From Blastocladiella britannica (lineage: Eukaryota; Blastocladiomycota; Blastocladiomycetes; Blastocladiales; Blastocladiaceae), in contig MU624930.1 in the NCBI GenBank assembly GCA_025349905.2, positions 1 to 16,978 on the forward strand: DNA of 16,978 nucleotides. The letters are read 5' to 3'. Numbering within the stretch: position 1 is the stretch's first letter; the number at the start of each line of letters is the position of its first letter. The notes below the pieces were generated by a model. The model worked only from the letters and a program-made list of their open reading frames with translations. It was not told where the DNA came from and made no database searches. Positions 1 through 8,900 of this stretch are shown here, piece by piece. Made by a program: the position numbers and the translations under genes.

Positions 1-1344
1 CGTGCTCCCAGTGCCAGATGAAGAAGACGACGACTTGCCCTGTGCCAACAGCGCAGCACCCGCCGCCTTGACCACTGCCGCGCTCTCAAATCCGACCAAC
101 GAGGCCGTCACGACCTGGCAAGCGTACCCGTCCGCCGGAGTCCCAGCGACCACCGGCGCGACATTGTTATCGGTAAACGACAATTTCGTGAGGAACGGCA
201 CCATGACTTCGGCGCCAAGCACCATTCGGTGCCCAAGGGTATGCGTGCACCACACTGCCGGGAGAACGGGTGACGCCGAAGTGGATCCGCTGGCAGCAGT
301 CCCGATAGCTGCTTGCGTCCATGCCACATCGAGCCCAAGGATGGTGGTGGTAGTGAATGCCACCACGACGTTATCTTTGGGTCCACCCGAGGTCACGATC
401 GTCGGAATCACCGCACGCGACGCTGGGATCGACCCGTACGCTGCAAGAGCGGCGGCGGTCCCGCTGGACTGAGCGGCGGCGCCAACCGTGGCCGCCACCG
501 TCGCGTTCTGGGACAGTAAGGGGGAGCGCAGCATGCCGCCTGACCAGATCACGGCTCCGGCAAGGTAGTGCGGGCGGAACAGCGACAAGTACGTCGAGTG
601 GATTGCGCCGGCAGAGAAACTATATTGGATTCCATGTCGTGAGCAATTTCCGTGAAACGATGAAAAAAATGAATATCGTACCCAGCGGTAAAAATCCGAG
701 CCGTATCCACGCGGGGCGACTGGGCAAGGCACGCCACCAGGTCATCGGCGAGCCACACATCGTGCATGGCGGTACCCAGGACCAGGTGCCATTCAAACTG
801 CAAGGGCGCAAGAGCCGATCGAGGCGCAATTACAATGGTATCCTTGAGGGCGCCGGCAAACGCCGAGGGTTGGATTTCGGCCGGCGTGCTGACAAAATCA
901 GAAAAAAAAAAACAATGAATGAACAGCGATTTGGGGGCGGAATGAAACAGCCAAACCCACGCACTTTCCCGTCGAATGCCAGTACAAGACAACGCCAAGT
1001 TTTGCGGGGGGACTCGCGCTGGCCAAAGACGCGCCAACATAAACCGTCCGGTCGGTCGGAGCCGTGGTCCCGGGACCATAGCGCTTGGACGACATGATGA
1101 CGGGTGCAGCTGTCGTCAAGGACGTCAGGGACCCGGGCGCCGCACCGGCAACAGCCGCCAGGAGCGCCGAGCACGATACGGCAGGGTCGACTGGTCCATC
1201 TTGGAAAATCGGCGCCGAGATGGGCTTTGTCGAGACCGGGATGTACGATGGCAGAACTCCAATAGGCGTCGCTGCAGGAGACTGGGCGGTGACTAGCGTC
1301 AGCACGGCGGCCAACGCGAGGAGGCCGAGGGACTTGTATTGCAT
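1..1344 (-). CDS. Secreted PHB-depolymerase / feruloyl-esterase-like alpha/beta hydrolase (partial, 3' end off window)
   Basis: Predicted extracellular serine esterase. I read three exons on the minus strand: 1344-965, 888-682 and 619-1, with introns of 76 and 62 nt. The coding sum is 402 codons, open to the window edge. The first ~20 residues (MQYKSLGLLALAAVLTLVTA) form a clear signal peptide. VLYWHSTGN matches the oxyanion-side YWHGTG segment of the CE1/PHB-depolymerase group, and VDTARIFTAGFSAG holds the nucleophile elbow G-F-S-A-G. The intron at 681-620 splits the first Gly codon of that elbow. Further on, TSGGPKDNVVV and CTHTLGHRM are likely to carry the acid and the His of the triad. 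The last visible residues are Ser-rich (AQGKSSSSSSGTGST), like a linker or a GPI-type tail, so a further domain could follow outside the window. The true substrate (polyester, feruloyl-polysaccharide or other) cannot be told from sequence. Confidence 0.72.
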
Positions 1345-1495
1345 TGTGCTATGCTATTTTATGGATATTTGACGAGTGAAGAAAAGTGGACTTGGTGGCG
1401 GCCATGCAGCAAGGGATCGAAGCAGAAACGGCAATGCCAAGATCGCATCACACCTTTCACATCGACTCAAAACGTATTTTCCCATCAAATCAATC
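1345..1495. promoter_or_regulatory. Divergent intergenic spacer between the esterase and the STI1-domain gene
   Basis: This 151-nt stretch separates two genes transcribed away from each other, so it must hold both promoters and both 5' leaders. I see no long conserved element, only moderately AT-rich pieces near each end, such as CTATTTTATGGATATTTG next to the esterase. The plus-strand reading frame stays open upstream of the chosen start at 1496, so a longer N-terminus beginning near 1376 cannot be excluded. Confidence 0.5.
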
Positions 1496-2697
1496 ATGTT
1501 GCGCACGCCGGTACCGCCCCCCAAGGTCCACAATGCGGCCAAAGAGATCGACAGCGACAATGACGATAGTATGCCACCGCTTGAGGATGCGTCAGATACG
1601 ATCGCCCGTGCGCGTGCTGCGACCAAGCCTGTTCTCGCACCCAAACCAAGCGTGAGAACTCCCTCGACTAAAACTACCCCCAGGGACACGACGACACTTC
1701 GCGATCTCGTGCCGCCTACCAAATCCGCCGTCGAGCAGCTCCTGGCTGTTCGTTTACTTTGTTTTTATTCAGTACTTGGGCCATGAATTGACTGTGACTG
1801 TCACAGCCTGCTCCGCCGATTGCATCTTCACCACCAGTGCCTCCGTGCCCGGCAGCGCAGCAGAAAGTATCAACTGCTTCAACAAGTCTTGGAGGCCTTC
1901 GACGTGGATTCTTGAATTCTCCAGCACAACCTGTTACAGACAAAAAATGGGCCACGGCGACGGATCCTGTCCCTCTCATCAAACCCCGCGCGTCCGCTTC
2001 GGCAACATCGTCCCCGTTTGTGTTTTCCGAAGTTCAAGACGCACTCCGGGCAACCGATCCCAGCGGTCTTTACTCCCTTCTTTACTATCGAAACTCGAAG
2101 ACTGACACATGTTGCCCTTCACTAGTATTCACGCAGTCGCCGGATGTGTTGTCTGCCATTGACTCGGACAAGGCCCTTGCTGAGATCTTTGCCGACGAGG
2201 GGTTCGGCCAGTTCCTTGCCGCCGTCCAAAAAGATCCCGTCGCCGCAACGCGCCAGTACCCGCGATCCAGTGCAAGCGCATCGGCTCCGACGCGTGCTGA
2301 TCGGTACTGGGAGGGATTTCGAGTCATGACGGGAGTGATGGGCGGCGTGCTGGAAAAGAAGGCATCCTCGCCCACCGCTGCCAGTGCGGCAGTTCCATTG
2401 GCGTCGTCCTCCTCGGCGAAGCCGACGACACCAGTCATGATGCAGCAACAGAAGCAGGAACCGGCGATCCGCGAAGCTCTGCCACGGCACGAGCAGGAGC
2501 TGGTGGATCGGTGCACCAGCGACCCGCGCGTGCGCGACGCTCTGACGGATCCGGCCGTGCAGGCGGTGCTGGCCGAACTCAAGGCGCGGCCGGGGCAAGT
2601 ACCGAGCGCTCTACGTGGCCGCAAGCCGCCGCATCCGGCGCTGATGACGCGGTTGCAGGTGCTCGTCCAGGTCGGGCTGTTGCAGATGCAGCTGTAA
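1496..2697 (+). CDS. Protein with two STI1/DP-like domains (putative Hsp70/Hsp90 co-chaperone-like)
   Basis: I read exon 1 as 1496-1747, a 59-nt intron at 1748-1806 (phase 0), then coding sequence to TAA at 2697. A second, length-neutral 60-nt intron at 2066-2125 (GTCTTT...CACTAG, with CTGAC inside) probably gives 360 residues rather than 380. The N-terminal third is Pro/Ser/Thr-rich and disordered, with an acidic patch (DSDNDDSMPPLED) and a GGLRRGFLN motif. Then SPDVLSAIDSDKALAEIFADEGFGQFLAAVQKDP resembles the first helical STI1/DP domain. After a Ser/Ala/Gln-rich linker, DPRVRDALTDPAVQAVLAEL and PALMTRLQVLVQVGLL resemble the DP2 domain of Sti1/Hop, which binds chaperone-client segments. No TPR repeats are visible, so this is not Sti1 itself. 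The role in chaperone assembly is inferred from domain resemblance only. It faces a convergent gene with 22 nt between stops. Confidence 0.68.
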
Positions 2698-2719
2698 ATA
2701 TATTGCACTCTATTTCCAT

Positions 2720-3165
2720 TCAGTGATCCGGTTGTGGTTGACCAGGTGCAGCAAAAAGCGGTGGTGGCTGGTCGCGCGCGTGTATCAATGCGCGATCCGC
2801 TGCCAGGCATGCTCGTTGGAGCGCTGCCGTTGCCCGTTTGAGGTGCGCGGCGCGACGAGTTCCCGCCATGAGCTGGTCCATTTCCGTGACCATGTCGTTC
2901 AAGTGCCCCGCCGAGGTAACGATCGTGTCGGCTGACTCCTGTCATTATTCGATATATTTATGATCATTGCCCTTGCACCATGGTCAATAAAGAAACGGAC
3001 GGATGTCGCTAACAGATCGCGGGCCGTGTCGGCGGCCAGGATGTGCGCTGCGTGCATGTGTGCGGTCCCAACGCAGTCGTAGTGGTGTGCGAGCGCCGTC
3101 AATCGTTTTGCCAGCCGTGAGGCAGTGCGCGACGGCGGGAGTGGAGATTGCCCCGGATCAGCCAT
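2720..3165 (-). CDS. Small helical protein of unknown function (two exons)
   Basis: Two exons on the minus strand: 3165-3001 and 2938-2720, joined across a 62-nt intron (GTCCGT...GACAG, phase 0), giving 127 residues. The chosen ATG at 3165 has A at -3 and G at +4. An in-frame ATG at 3204 would add MSLFGILRKKRNK and lies 4 nt after the stop of the upstream gene. The protein is predicted mostly helical (RTASRLAKRLTALAHHYDCV, then TSAGHLNDMVTEMDQLM) with a Pro-rich tail. I do not recognise it firmly. The HHYDCV stretch followed by a paired-residue helix is faintly like the Atg17/FIP200-type scaffold helices of autophagy, but this is a weak impression. It could also be a short coiled-coil subunit of another complex, or the 3' part of the neighbouring gene at 3209-4429. 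Confidence 0.5.
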
Positions 3166-3208
3166 TTTATTTCTCTTCTTTCTCAGAATTCCAAAGAGAG
3201 ACATTTCA

Positions 3209-4429
3209 TTATTCAGCCATGGTCCGAGGACGACGGAGCGCCTGACGCTGGATCTCGACTGGATTCCCACCGCCGTGCAGCTCGCCCGAGGCCGCAAGCG
3301 CTGCGGCCGTCCCGCTCGGAACCAGTCCACCCACCAATTTGCGACGCAGCGGCGGGATCTGGGGCGCCGGCGACAGCGGCACCTCTGCGATCGGCGGCGG
3401 TTGAGTGCACTTCCACGACTTTGGCGCCACCCAGCGCGACGTGTTGCTATGGTCAGGCGCCTTTTTGGTGTTGTCGGTAAACGAAATGAGTGGGATCAAG
3501 GACCTCGGTGGTCGCGGAATGCTGCTGCGTTGTTTGGACTGGCTGCTGGCGGTGGGAGCGGGAGCGGCGGTGGCCTGCTTGAGGTGTTTTCGGCGTGCCA
3601 GGGATGCCGACGACGATGCAGACGCTGCTGCCGAAGATGACGATGCGACGGACTTTGTTTCGAGGAGCGACGGCGCAGTGGGCCGCACCGCCGCCGCCGC
3701 CGCTGGCACTGTTGCCAATGTCGCCACCAGAGGAGAGCGTTTTGTTGGCGGAACCGGGAGCACGAGCACGCCGGTTCCAATCAGCTGCGCGAGCGGGACA
3801 TCGTCGTCGTCCTCTTCTTCGGCCTTGCCGTGGTCGTTGCCCGTGGTACTGCTCTTTCCGCCGGTCCCAGTCGGCGGCTGGATCGGGGCTTTGGCTGTGG
3901 CTGTCGCCGCCGCATTGGTGATGGTGATGGTTGTGGTGTCAACGAGTACGGCAAAGGCAGCGAGCAACAGGACCGCATGCTCGCTCGCGGCACTCGCAAC
4001 AGCACCAACAAGAGGCCGCGCAACCGTTGGTTGGCGGAGCACGCGGTTCTCGAGCAGGTGCGCAAGTCGACGCTTGGAGTCGTCCTTGGTGAGGGTCTTG
4101 TTGCCAGGACCAATGCTCATGGCCCGAGCTCGCTTCTGCTTTTGGGCGGTGTCGGGGATCGGCTCCAGGACTTTGCCGGTTCCGAGGTCCAGCCACGTCG
4201 AGCTCGTCCCGCAGGCCCACAATGAGAACACATGGACGAAACCATCTTCGTCCAAGTTATTGGCAGCTCCCAAGTTGCCTCGGGTGCGGTTGGATCGCAG
4301 CTCAAGCGGTTGCCACGAGTGTGAACCGTCGGCACTCATACAGCGCCGAGCGGTCGCTGCTTGCGTGGGTGTTGCGGCAAGTGCGCTTGCGGTCACAGGT
4401 CGGCGGTAAGCAAGAGCGGACGAATGCAT
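3209..4429 (-). CDS. Low-complexity protein with DDDDVPLAQL motif, unrecognised
   Basis: A single open frame of 406 residues, from ATG at 4429 to TAA at 3211-3209. The first ~35 residues (MHSSALAYRRPVTASALAAT...) are rich in Ala, Ser and Arg and lack acids, so a mitochondrial presequence is possible. A central KRRLAHLLENRVLRQPT segment is basic. Later comes EEEDDDDVPLAQL, an acidic-plus-hydrophobic motif I associate with nuclear or disordered fungal regulators. The rest is Ala/Ser/Pro/Thr-rich, with many Ser runs. A hydrophobic stretch (HAVLLLAAFAVLVD) could be a membrane segment or a buried helix. The opposite strand also has a long open frame (3405-4409), but it reads as compositional shadow. 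The minus frame is preferred for the motif, its KRSSIPRPPRSLIPLISF-type text and the gene spacing. No AT-rich intron interrupts it. Function unknown. Confidence 0.5.
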   Translation of the reverse strand: MHSSALAYRRPVTASALAATPTQAATARRCMSADGSHSWQPLELRSNRTRGNLGAANNLDEDGFVHVFSLWACGTSSTWLDLGTGKVLEPIPDTAQKQKRARAMSIGPGNKTLTKDDSKRRLAHLLENRVLRQPTVARPLVGAVASAASEHAVLLLAAFAVLVDTTTITITNAAATATAKAPIQPPTGTGGKSSTTGNDHGKAEEEDDDDVPLAQLIGTGVLVLPVPPTKRSPLVATLATVPAAAAAVRPTAPSLLETKSVASSSSAAASASSSASLARRKHLKQATAAPAPTASSQSKQRSSIPRPPRSLIPLISFTDNTKKAPDHSNTSRWVAPKSWKCTQPPPIAEVPLSPAPQIPPLRRKLVGGLVPSGTAAALAASGELHGGGNPVEIQRQALRRPRTMAE

Positions 4430-4605
4430 TATTGGGTCAGGTCTGGCGTGGATTCATGCCATAAGAAGTCCTCGCTGTGCCATATATTCATATAAACAAC
4501 CCAATGGGAGCTAAGGCTTACCTCCACTTCGATTTTTAGCAAAAAAAAAAAAATTTGTGCCATTTCAGAGCCAACAAAACGAAATGATAGAGAAAAAAAT
4601 AAACA
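4430..4605. other. Intergenic spacer with a 13-bp A-tract
   Basis: This 176-nt gap lies between the stop of the CBM48 gene and the start of the low-complexity gene, both on the minus strand. It holds the 3' end of the first and the promoter of the second. A run of 13 A at 4541-4553 (T on the coding strand) sits about 112 nt upstream of the ATG at 4429. It could act as a nucleosome-excluding poly(dA:dT) element, or be part of the 3' end of the CBM48 gene. Confidence 0.5.
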
Positions 4606-5589
4606 TCACACACCGCGGGGCAGCGACGCACGCACCCACCCAGTTCCCGGCGCGGGCACATAACGCGCATGCATCGGTACCCACGGCTTGTGATCTCCGT
4701 GGCCCCCTTCGCCGCAATCCTCGCCGCTCCGCTCGGCCAGCGACGTGGCCATCACGAGGTGGGAACCCTCCGAGATCGTGGCAACAGCAGCCTCCACCTT
4801 GTCCGTGCCGCCAGCGGTCAGCGGCGAAATGGTCAGGTCTTCGATCTGGCTCCACACCGACCGAGTCGGCAACGAAAGCGCGCTAGCATCGAGCCACATG
4901 GCCAGACTTTCAGCAGGAGACTCGGCGACCGGCGACGCAAGGTGGCTGGCGCTTCCGAGCGCGCTGTCGGTGGCGCCACTACCCTGCTGCAACACCAAAC
5001 GCGCCGGATCGGCGTCTCCGGCGCGCCACTGGTTGTTGAGGTTCCCGTGGTCGTCGGGCGCCACGCCGTACAGCGCGCACGTCTCCCAGTGCCGCGCTCC
5101 GTTGCTGCGCTCCACCACAAACTTGAACACCACGGGCGCATTCAGTGACGAGAACGGTAGCGGGACCGCCGCGGTCCAGGTGCTGCGCGCGGTCGAGAGC
5201 TCGAGCGGAGGCGCCTGTTGCTGTTTCTTCACGTGCTCCTCGTCTGTCGGGAGTGTGAGCTTGGTCGCAGCGGCATGGTCGGCCGGAACCACAATGCGAT
5301 GCATGGGCACCGACTGCGACCAGTGATCGAACGAGCCGGTCAAGGTCACGGCCACCGCGGCGTTGGCTGCTGCCGAGGGCAGATCCAGGAACACAAAGTG
5401 CTGTGGGTGGCATGCGGAAAACGACGCCGGGGGTGAGTGCATCAAGTGGGGAGAGTGGAGCGGCAGAAATTGCTGGTGCTGCTGCTCGTGCTGTTGGGAC
5501 CACGACATGGACGTGGTCGACAGCGGCGCCAGCGGCATGCTGTAGGCACGCCGAGGCGGCAGCTGTGGGGCAATGAAGAGTGGGTCCAT
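4606..5589 (-). CDS. AMPK-type glycogen-binding (CBM48) domain protein
   Basis: A single-exon gene of 327 residues, ATG at 5589 and TGA at 4608-4606. The N-terminus (residues 1-62) is Gln/His/Pro/Ser-rich and probably disordered. From about residue 64, HFVFLDLPSA...VAVTLTGSFDHWSQSVPM matches the first half of the AMPK-beta/CBM48 fold, including the G-x-F-x-x-W turn whose Trp stacks on sugar. VFKFVVERSN...HWETCALYGVAPDDHGNLNN (about 155-190) matches the second half, FKF-VDG-W-x-D-x-x-G-N-x-N-N. An insert rich in Lys, Gln and Glu separates the halves. After the domain the protein continues with a tail of unknown fold. No AMPK-beta C-terminal (ASC) domain is evident, so it is more like the Crp1/Mdg1-type or stand-alone CBM48 proteins. 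Binding to glycogen or another alpha-glucan is inferred. It is divergent from WDR19. Confidence 0.78.
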   Translation of the reverse strand: MDPLFIAPQLPPRRAYSMPLAPLSTTSMSWSQQHEQQHQQFLPLHSPHLMHSPPASFSACHPQHFVFLDLPSAAANAAVAVTLTGSFDHWSQSVPMHRIVVPADHAAATKLTLPTDEEHVKKQQQAPPLELSTARSTWTAAVPLPFSSLNAPVVFKFVVERSNGARHWETCALYGVAPDDHGNLNNQWRAGDADPARLVLQQGSGATDSALGSASHLASPVAESPAESLAMWLDASALSLPTRSVWSQIEDLTISPLTAGGTDKVEAAVATISEGSHLVMATSLAERSGEDCGEGGHGDHKPWVPMHARYVPAPGTGWVRASLPRGV

Positions 5590-5903
5590 ATTTCGATTGA
5601 GTTTTTTTGGTTGTTCGATATGATATTTTTGATCGCTTGATCAGTTATGGACCATTAAGAAGAGGTGGGAGGAGGGAGGGTCGGTCGCCTCGTATTTGAG
5701 TTGTCGATGCTCGCTGGAGAAAGTTTTGCGGAGGAGCAAAAAAGCCATTTTCGCGCTTTGCTGAAGCTGCGCCTCTGAATGTGGTCGGTTTAGGTTTGTT
5801 CTGGACTGTGGTCACTCATTTGGCGTCACTCCCTAGCAATTCTAACGACCAAGTGAATGAAGTATTCTTTCTCATTTCACTTTACCAAGAGTATTAACCA
5901 ATT
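5590..5903. promoter_or_regulatory. Divergent promoter region between the CBM48 gene and WDR19
   Basis: This 314-nt non-coding spacer separates two genes that point away from each other. It includes a purine-rich stretch (GAAGAGGTGGGAGGAGGGAGG, about 5658-5678), a T-rich block next to the CBM48 start, and AT-rich DNA just before the WDR19 start. I found no credible gene in it. A candidate RFX-like X-box lies at 5825-5840. Confidence 0.6.
5825..5840 (+). promoter_or_regulatory. Candidate RFX X-box-like site upstream of WDR19
   Basis: GTCACT CCCT AGCAAT reads as two inverted half-sites. The left differs from GTNRCC at one base and the right differs from RGYAAC at one base. The spacer is 4 nt, one more than the usual 0-3. 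It sits about 64 nt upstream of the WDR19 start codon. In animals and choanoflagellates RFX factors drive IFT genes through such sites. Whether this organism uses RFX that way is unknown, and a match of this quality can arise by chance. Confidence 0.22.
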
Positions 5904-8900
5904 ATGAAAGTACGCAATACATCTTAAAATTTCGACCCATGTATTGACAGTAATTGATATAGCGCACACACATCATCGACGCCAAGTCGCTGGCGCCGCT
6001 GCGGCGATCCACCTCGACCGATCACTTACGCGCGTCCGACTCGGCCACCGGCTCCGTGGCCCCACTTTTGGCCTGGCAACCGGGCGCTTCCACTGCTCCG
6101 TACCTGGCTGCATGCGCGCACGCATCGTCGGCATTGCGCATTCACAGCCGACACGGCGACACGGTCGATGTGATCAACTTGCAGGCTGCATGCACTGCGC
6201 TCGCTTGGTCGCCCGACGGCGTGTGGCTGGCGGTCGCACAAGCAGGTGCAAGTGCCGTGGTGCTCTGGCATGCCGAGCGTCGCGAAGACAAGGTTGTCGA
6301 GTGCGGCAGCGCTGGTCGCGGAGTCGTGAGCTTGGCTTGGTCGACTTCGGGCGATTTGGTATGATCATTTCGTTTTCTCATAACTTGAATGGGATAACTA
6401 AATGAAAAAATATATGTAAAGTTGACGGCGGGCACGACGAAGGGCACCATGATCCTGATCCCAATCCCATCGATGCGGCCAACCCCGGTTCTTGGCAAGC
6501 ACGATCGCGCTATTACGCACATTGCAGCTTGCACCACCAGTGCCAGCAACAACAACAACGCGCCGGCTGTGGTGACGCTCTCGGACGATAAGACACTCTC
6601 CATCTCCAACACGGACGGGGACACACTCGCAGGAGTCCCGCTGGGCTCGATCCCCAAACACCTTCGCGTATTTTCCATGCTCTTGGAAGCAGGAGGGAAA
6701 CCCCACGTGATCGCCTGCACCACCCTGGAGGCCGGAGCAAAGCTGTACATGCACAGCATCACGTCGCCCAAGACCACTGCCCCGATCCTGCTGATTGTGC
6801 AGTCCAAGTATGGGCCCGTGATTGCCATTGCACCCTACATCCCTACTGTCAAGTCGAGACGGAGTAGTGGCGCCAATGCCTCGTCTTCACCGCGCTCGTC
6901 CACGACCCAATTGTCGGGAGGAACTGCATCAATTGCGACCCGACTGGCTATCGTCACCAAGCAAGGGTACGTGATCCTGATCTCGCTGGAACCCGAGTCG
7001 TTGGGACAGGAAGTGGCCGGCGCCCGCGTGTTCCGGAACGACGTCACTGGAGTCGGGATCGTGACCGACGGTGTAAGTGGGGACGGTACCGGGCTTGTGA
7101 TTGCGGTGGCAAGCGAGGGCACGGTCAAGGTGGTGGATGTGGCCGCCGCACCGGACCTGCGCGACATGCCGCTCACGGTTGTGATTGACGATGTGGGTGA
7201 TGGGAGTAACGAGCCCGTCGACCGCATCGTGTGGTCGGGGGACAAGCGCGTCATGACTGTGAGCCGCGGGTACGATATTTATCTATTGTATTTTGGAATT
7301 TTTGACTCATACCGTCCAAATACAATGGATCACAGTGGAGCCGTGCTGAGCTACACGTCGGCCGTGGCGGTTCTCGCAGTGAGCAATGGTCGCGTCACGG
7401 TTTGGTCCTTTTTTTCCTTATTTCATTGTCGTGAATGGACCTGACACTTGAACGAAAATAGGCAACAGTATCGGGCTCGGCAGAGCTCACGATTGGGGAC
7501 AAGAAACTCGTCTTGCCCGGCGAGCCTCAGCAACTGGCCATGTCAAACACGCATGTATGGGCATTGATCCTCTTTTGACATGATCTACCTCATCATTAAC
7601 ACAACGCAATGGTCAAAGCTGGCAGCATGCATCGGGCAATCAACATCCATTTATACGCTTGCCGACCTCAAGCTGGTTCGCACGCACACACAGCCGCACC
7701 CAGTGACATCGGTTGACCTCCACCCGGGGTATTGCTACATTACAACTGCCAAGGAACTGTCCGTGGTGCCGACAACGCCAACAACAGCCGAGCCGCCAAA
7801 TGACTGTCTGGTCCTGCCTCGCCCGGCGTGCTTGACGGCAGCCCACGCGCAGTTCCTCATGACCGCGACGGGCTCTACCGTGTCAGTGTGGATTCCGCCC
7901 GCCAAGAAATGCATCGACTACTCGATCGGCCAACCCATTGCGGCTCTACTCGCATCGCCCACGGCGCCGCTGGTGCTGGCGGACACGGGGTCGAGCGAGG
8001 GCGGCGCGTTCATCGTCAATCCCGCACAGTCCACTGCCGCCTCTCTGCCGCCCGCCGTCGGGAACCGGTGGCTGTGGGACAGCGTGATCCCGAACTTAGT
8101 TTATGCGTGGAGCGACGAGTCGGGTCGCGACGGCACCGGCGCCGATGAGAGATCAGGTAGCAGTGGCGCCGCCGCCATGCTCACCACCATCGCATACACG
8201 CCGCACACGCTGGCAGGGGTGCCCATGTGTGTGACCGTGTGCTCGGTGCCGGTACCGACGGGATGGACGCCGCTACATGTTGCCCGCGGTCACGTCATGT
8301 GCGCGGGCCCCAACGGCCGCAACGTCGGGTTCGCGGCGGGCGACGGATCGCTTTTGGCCATGTACTATGCGGGCGACATGCCGCGGGTGATGCAGGGTGT
8401 GGCCAAACTGTGCCCGGCCGCCGACACTGCCGGCGGCGGCATGACCGGCACCATGTCGGAAATGAACCGGCGAGTACTGGCGCAACTCGTAGACGCAATG
8501 CTGAGCACATTGGACTTGGCGTCTGCGGCGCGGGTGCTAGCGACCGCAGGCGACCACCCAGCCGCCATATACCTTCTGTCGTCGGCCGAGGACACCGATG
8601 CGGCGGTACTGCGCGGCCACGTCCTGGCGCACATGGGCGACATTGCCGGCGCCCAGGAAATGTACTTGGCGTCGCGGTCTCCCGTGCGCGCGCTCGATCT
8701 GCGCCGCGACTTGGGCCACTGGGAGCAGGCACTAGCTTTAGCGGGCAAGATCGCGCCCGACGACGAGCCGGCGCTCTCGTGCGCGTACGCGGCCGCGCTC
8801 GAGGCCGACGGCCGCTTCGCGGACGCCTTGGTCATGTACCAGCGGGGGGCCGACGGCGCTCGCCCTGCGTCGGCGCTGTTCCGGACATGTACCATTGGCG

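Noticed and set aside
3405..4409. A 334-codon plus-strand open frame opposite the low-complexity gene
   Set aside because: It is Ala/Ser/Val-rich with no recognisable domain, and it mirrors the GC-rich minus-strand frame, which has a cleaner motif and a better fit to gene spacing. Rejected as shadow, though not with full certainty.
7400..7461. Donor TG|GTCCTT (7403) for WDR19 intron 4
   Set aside because: It would join in the wrong phase to exon 5. ACG|GTTTGG at 7400 is phase 0 and keeps the frame, although the donor is weak.
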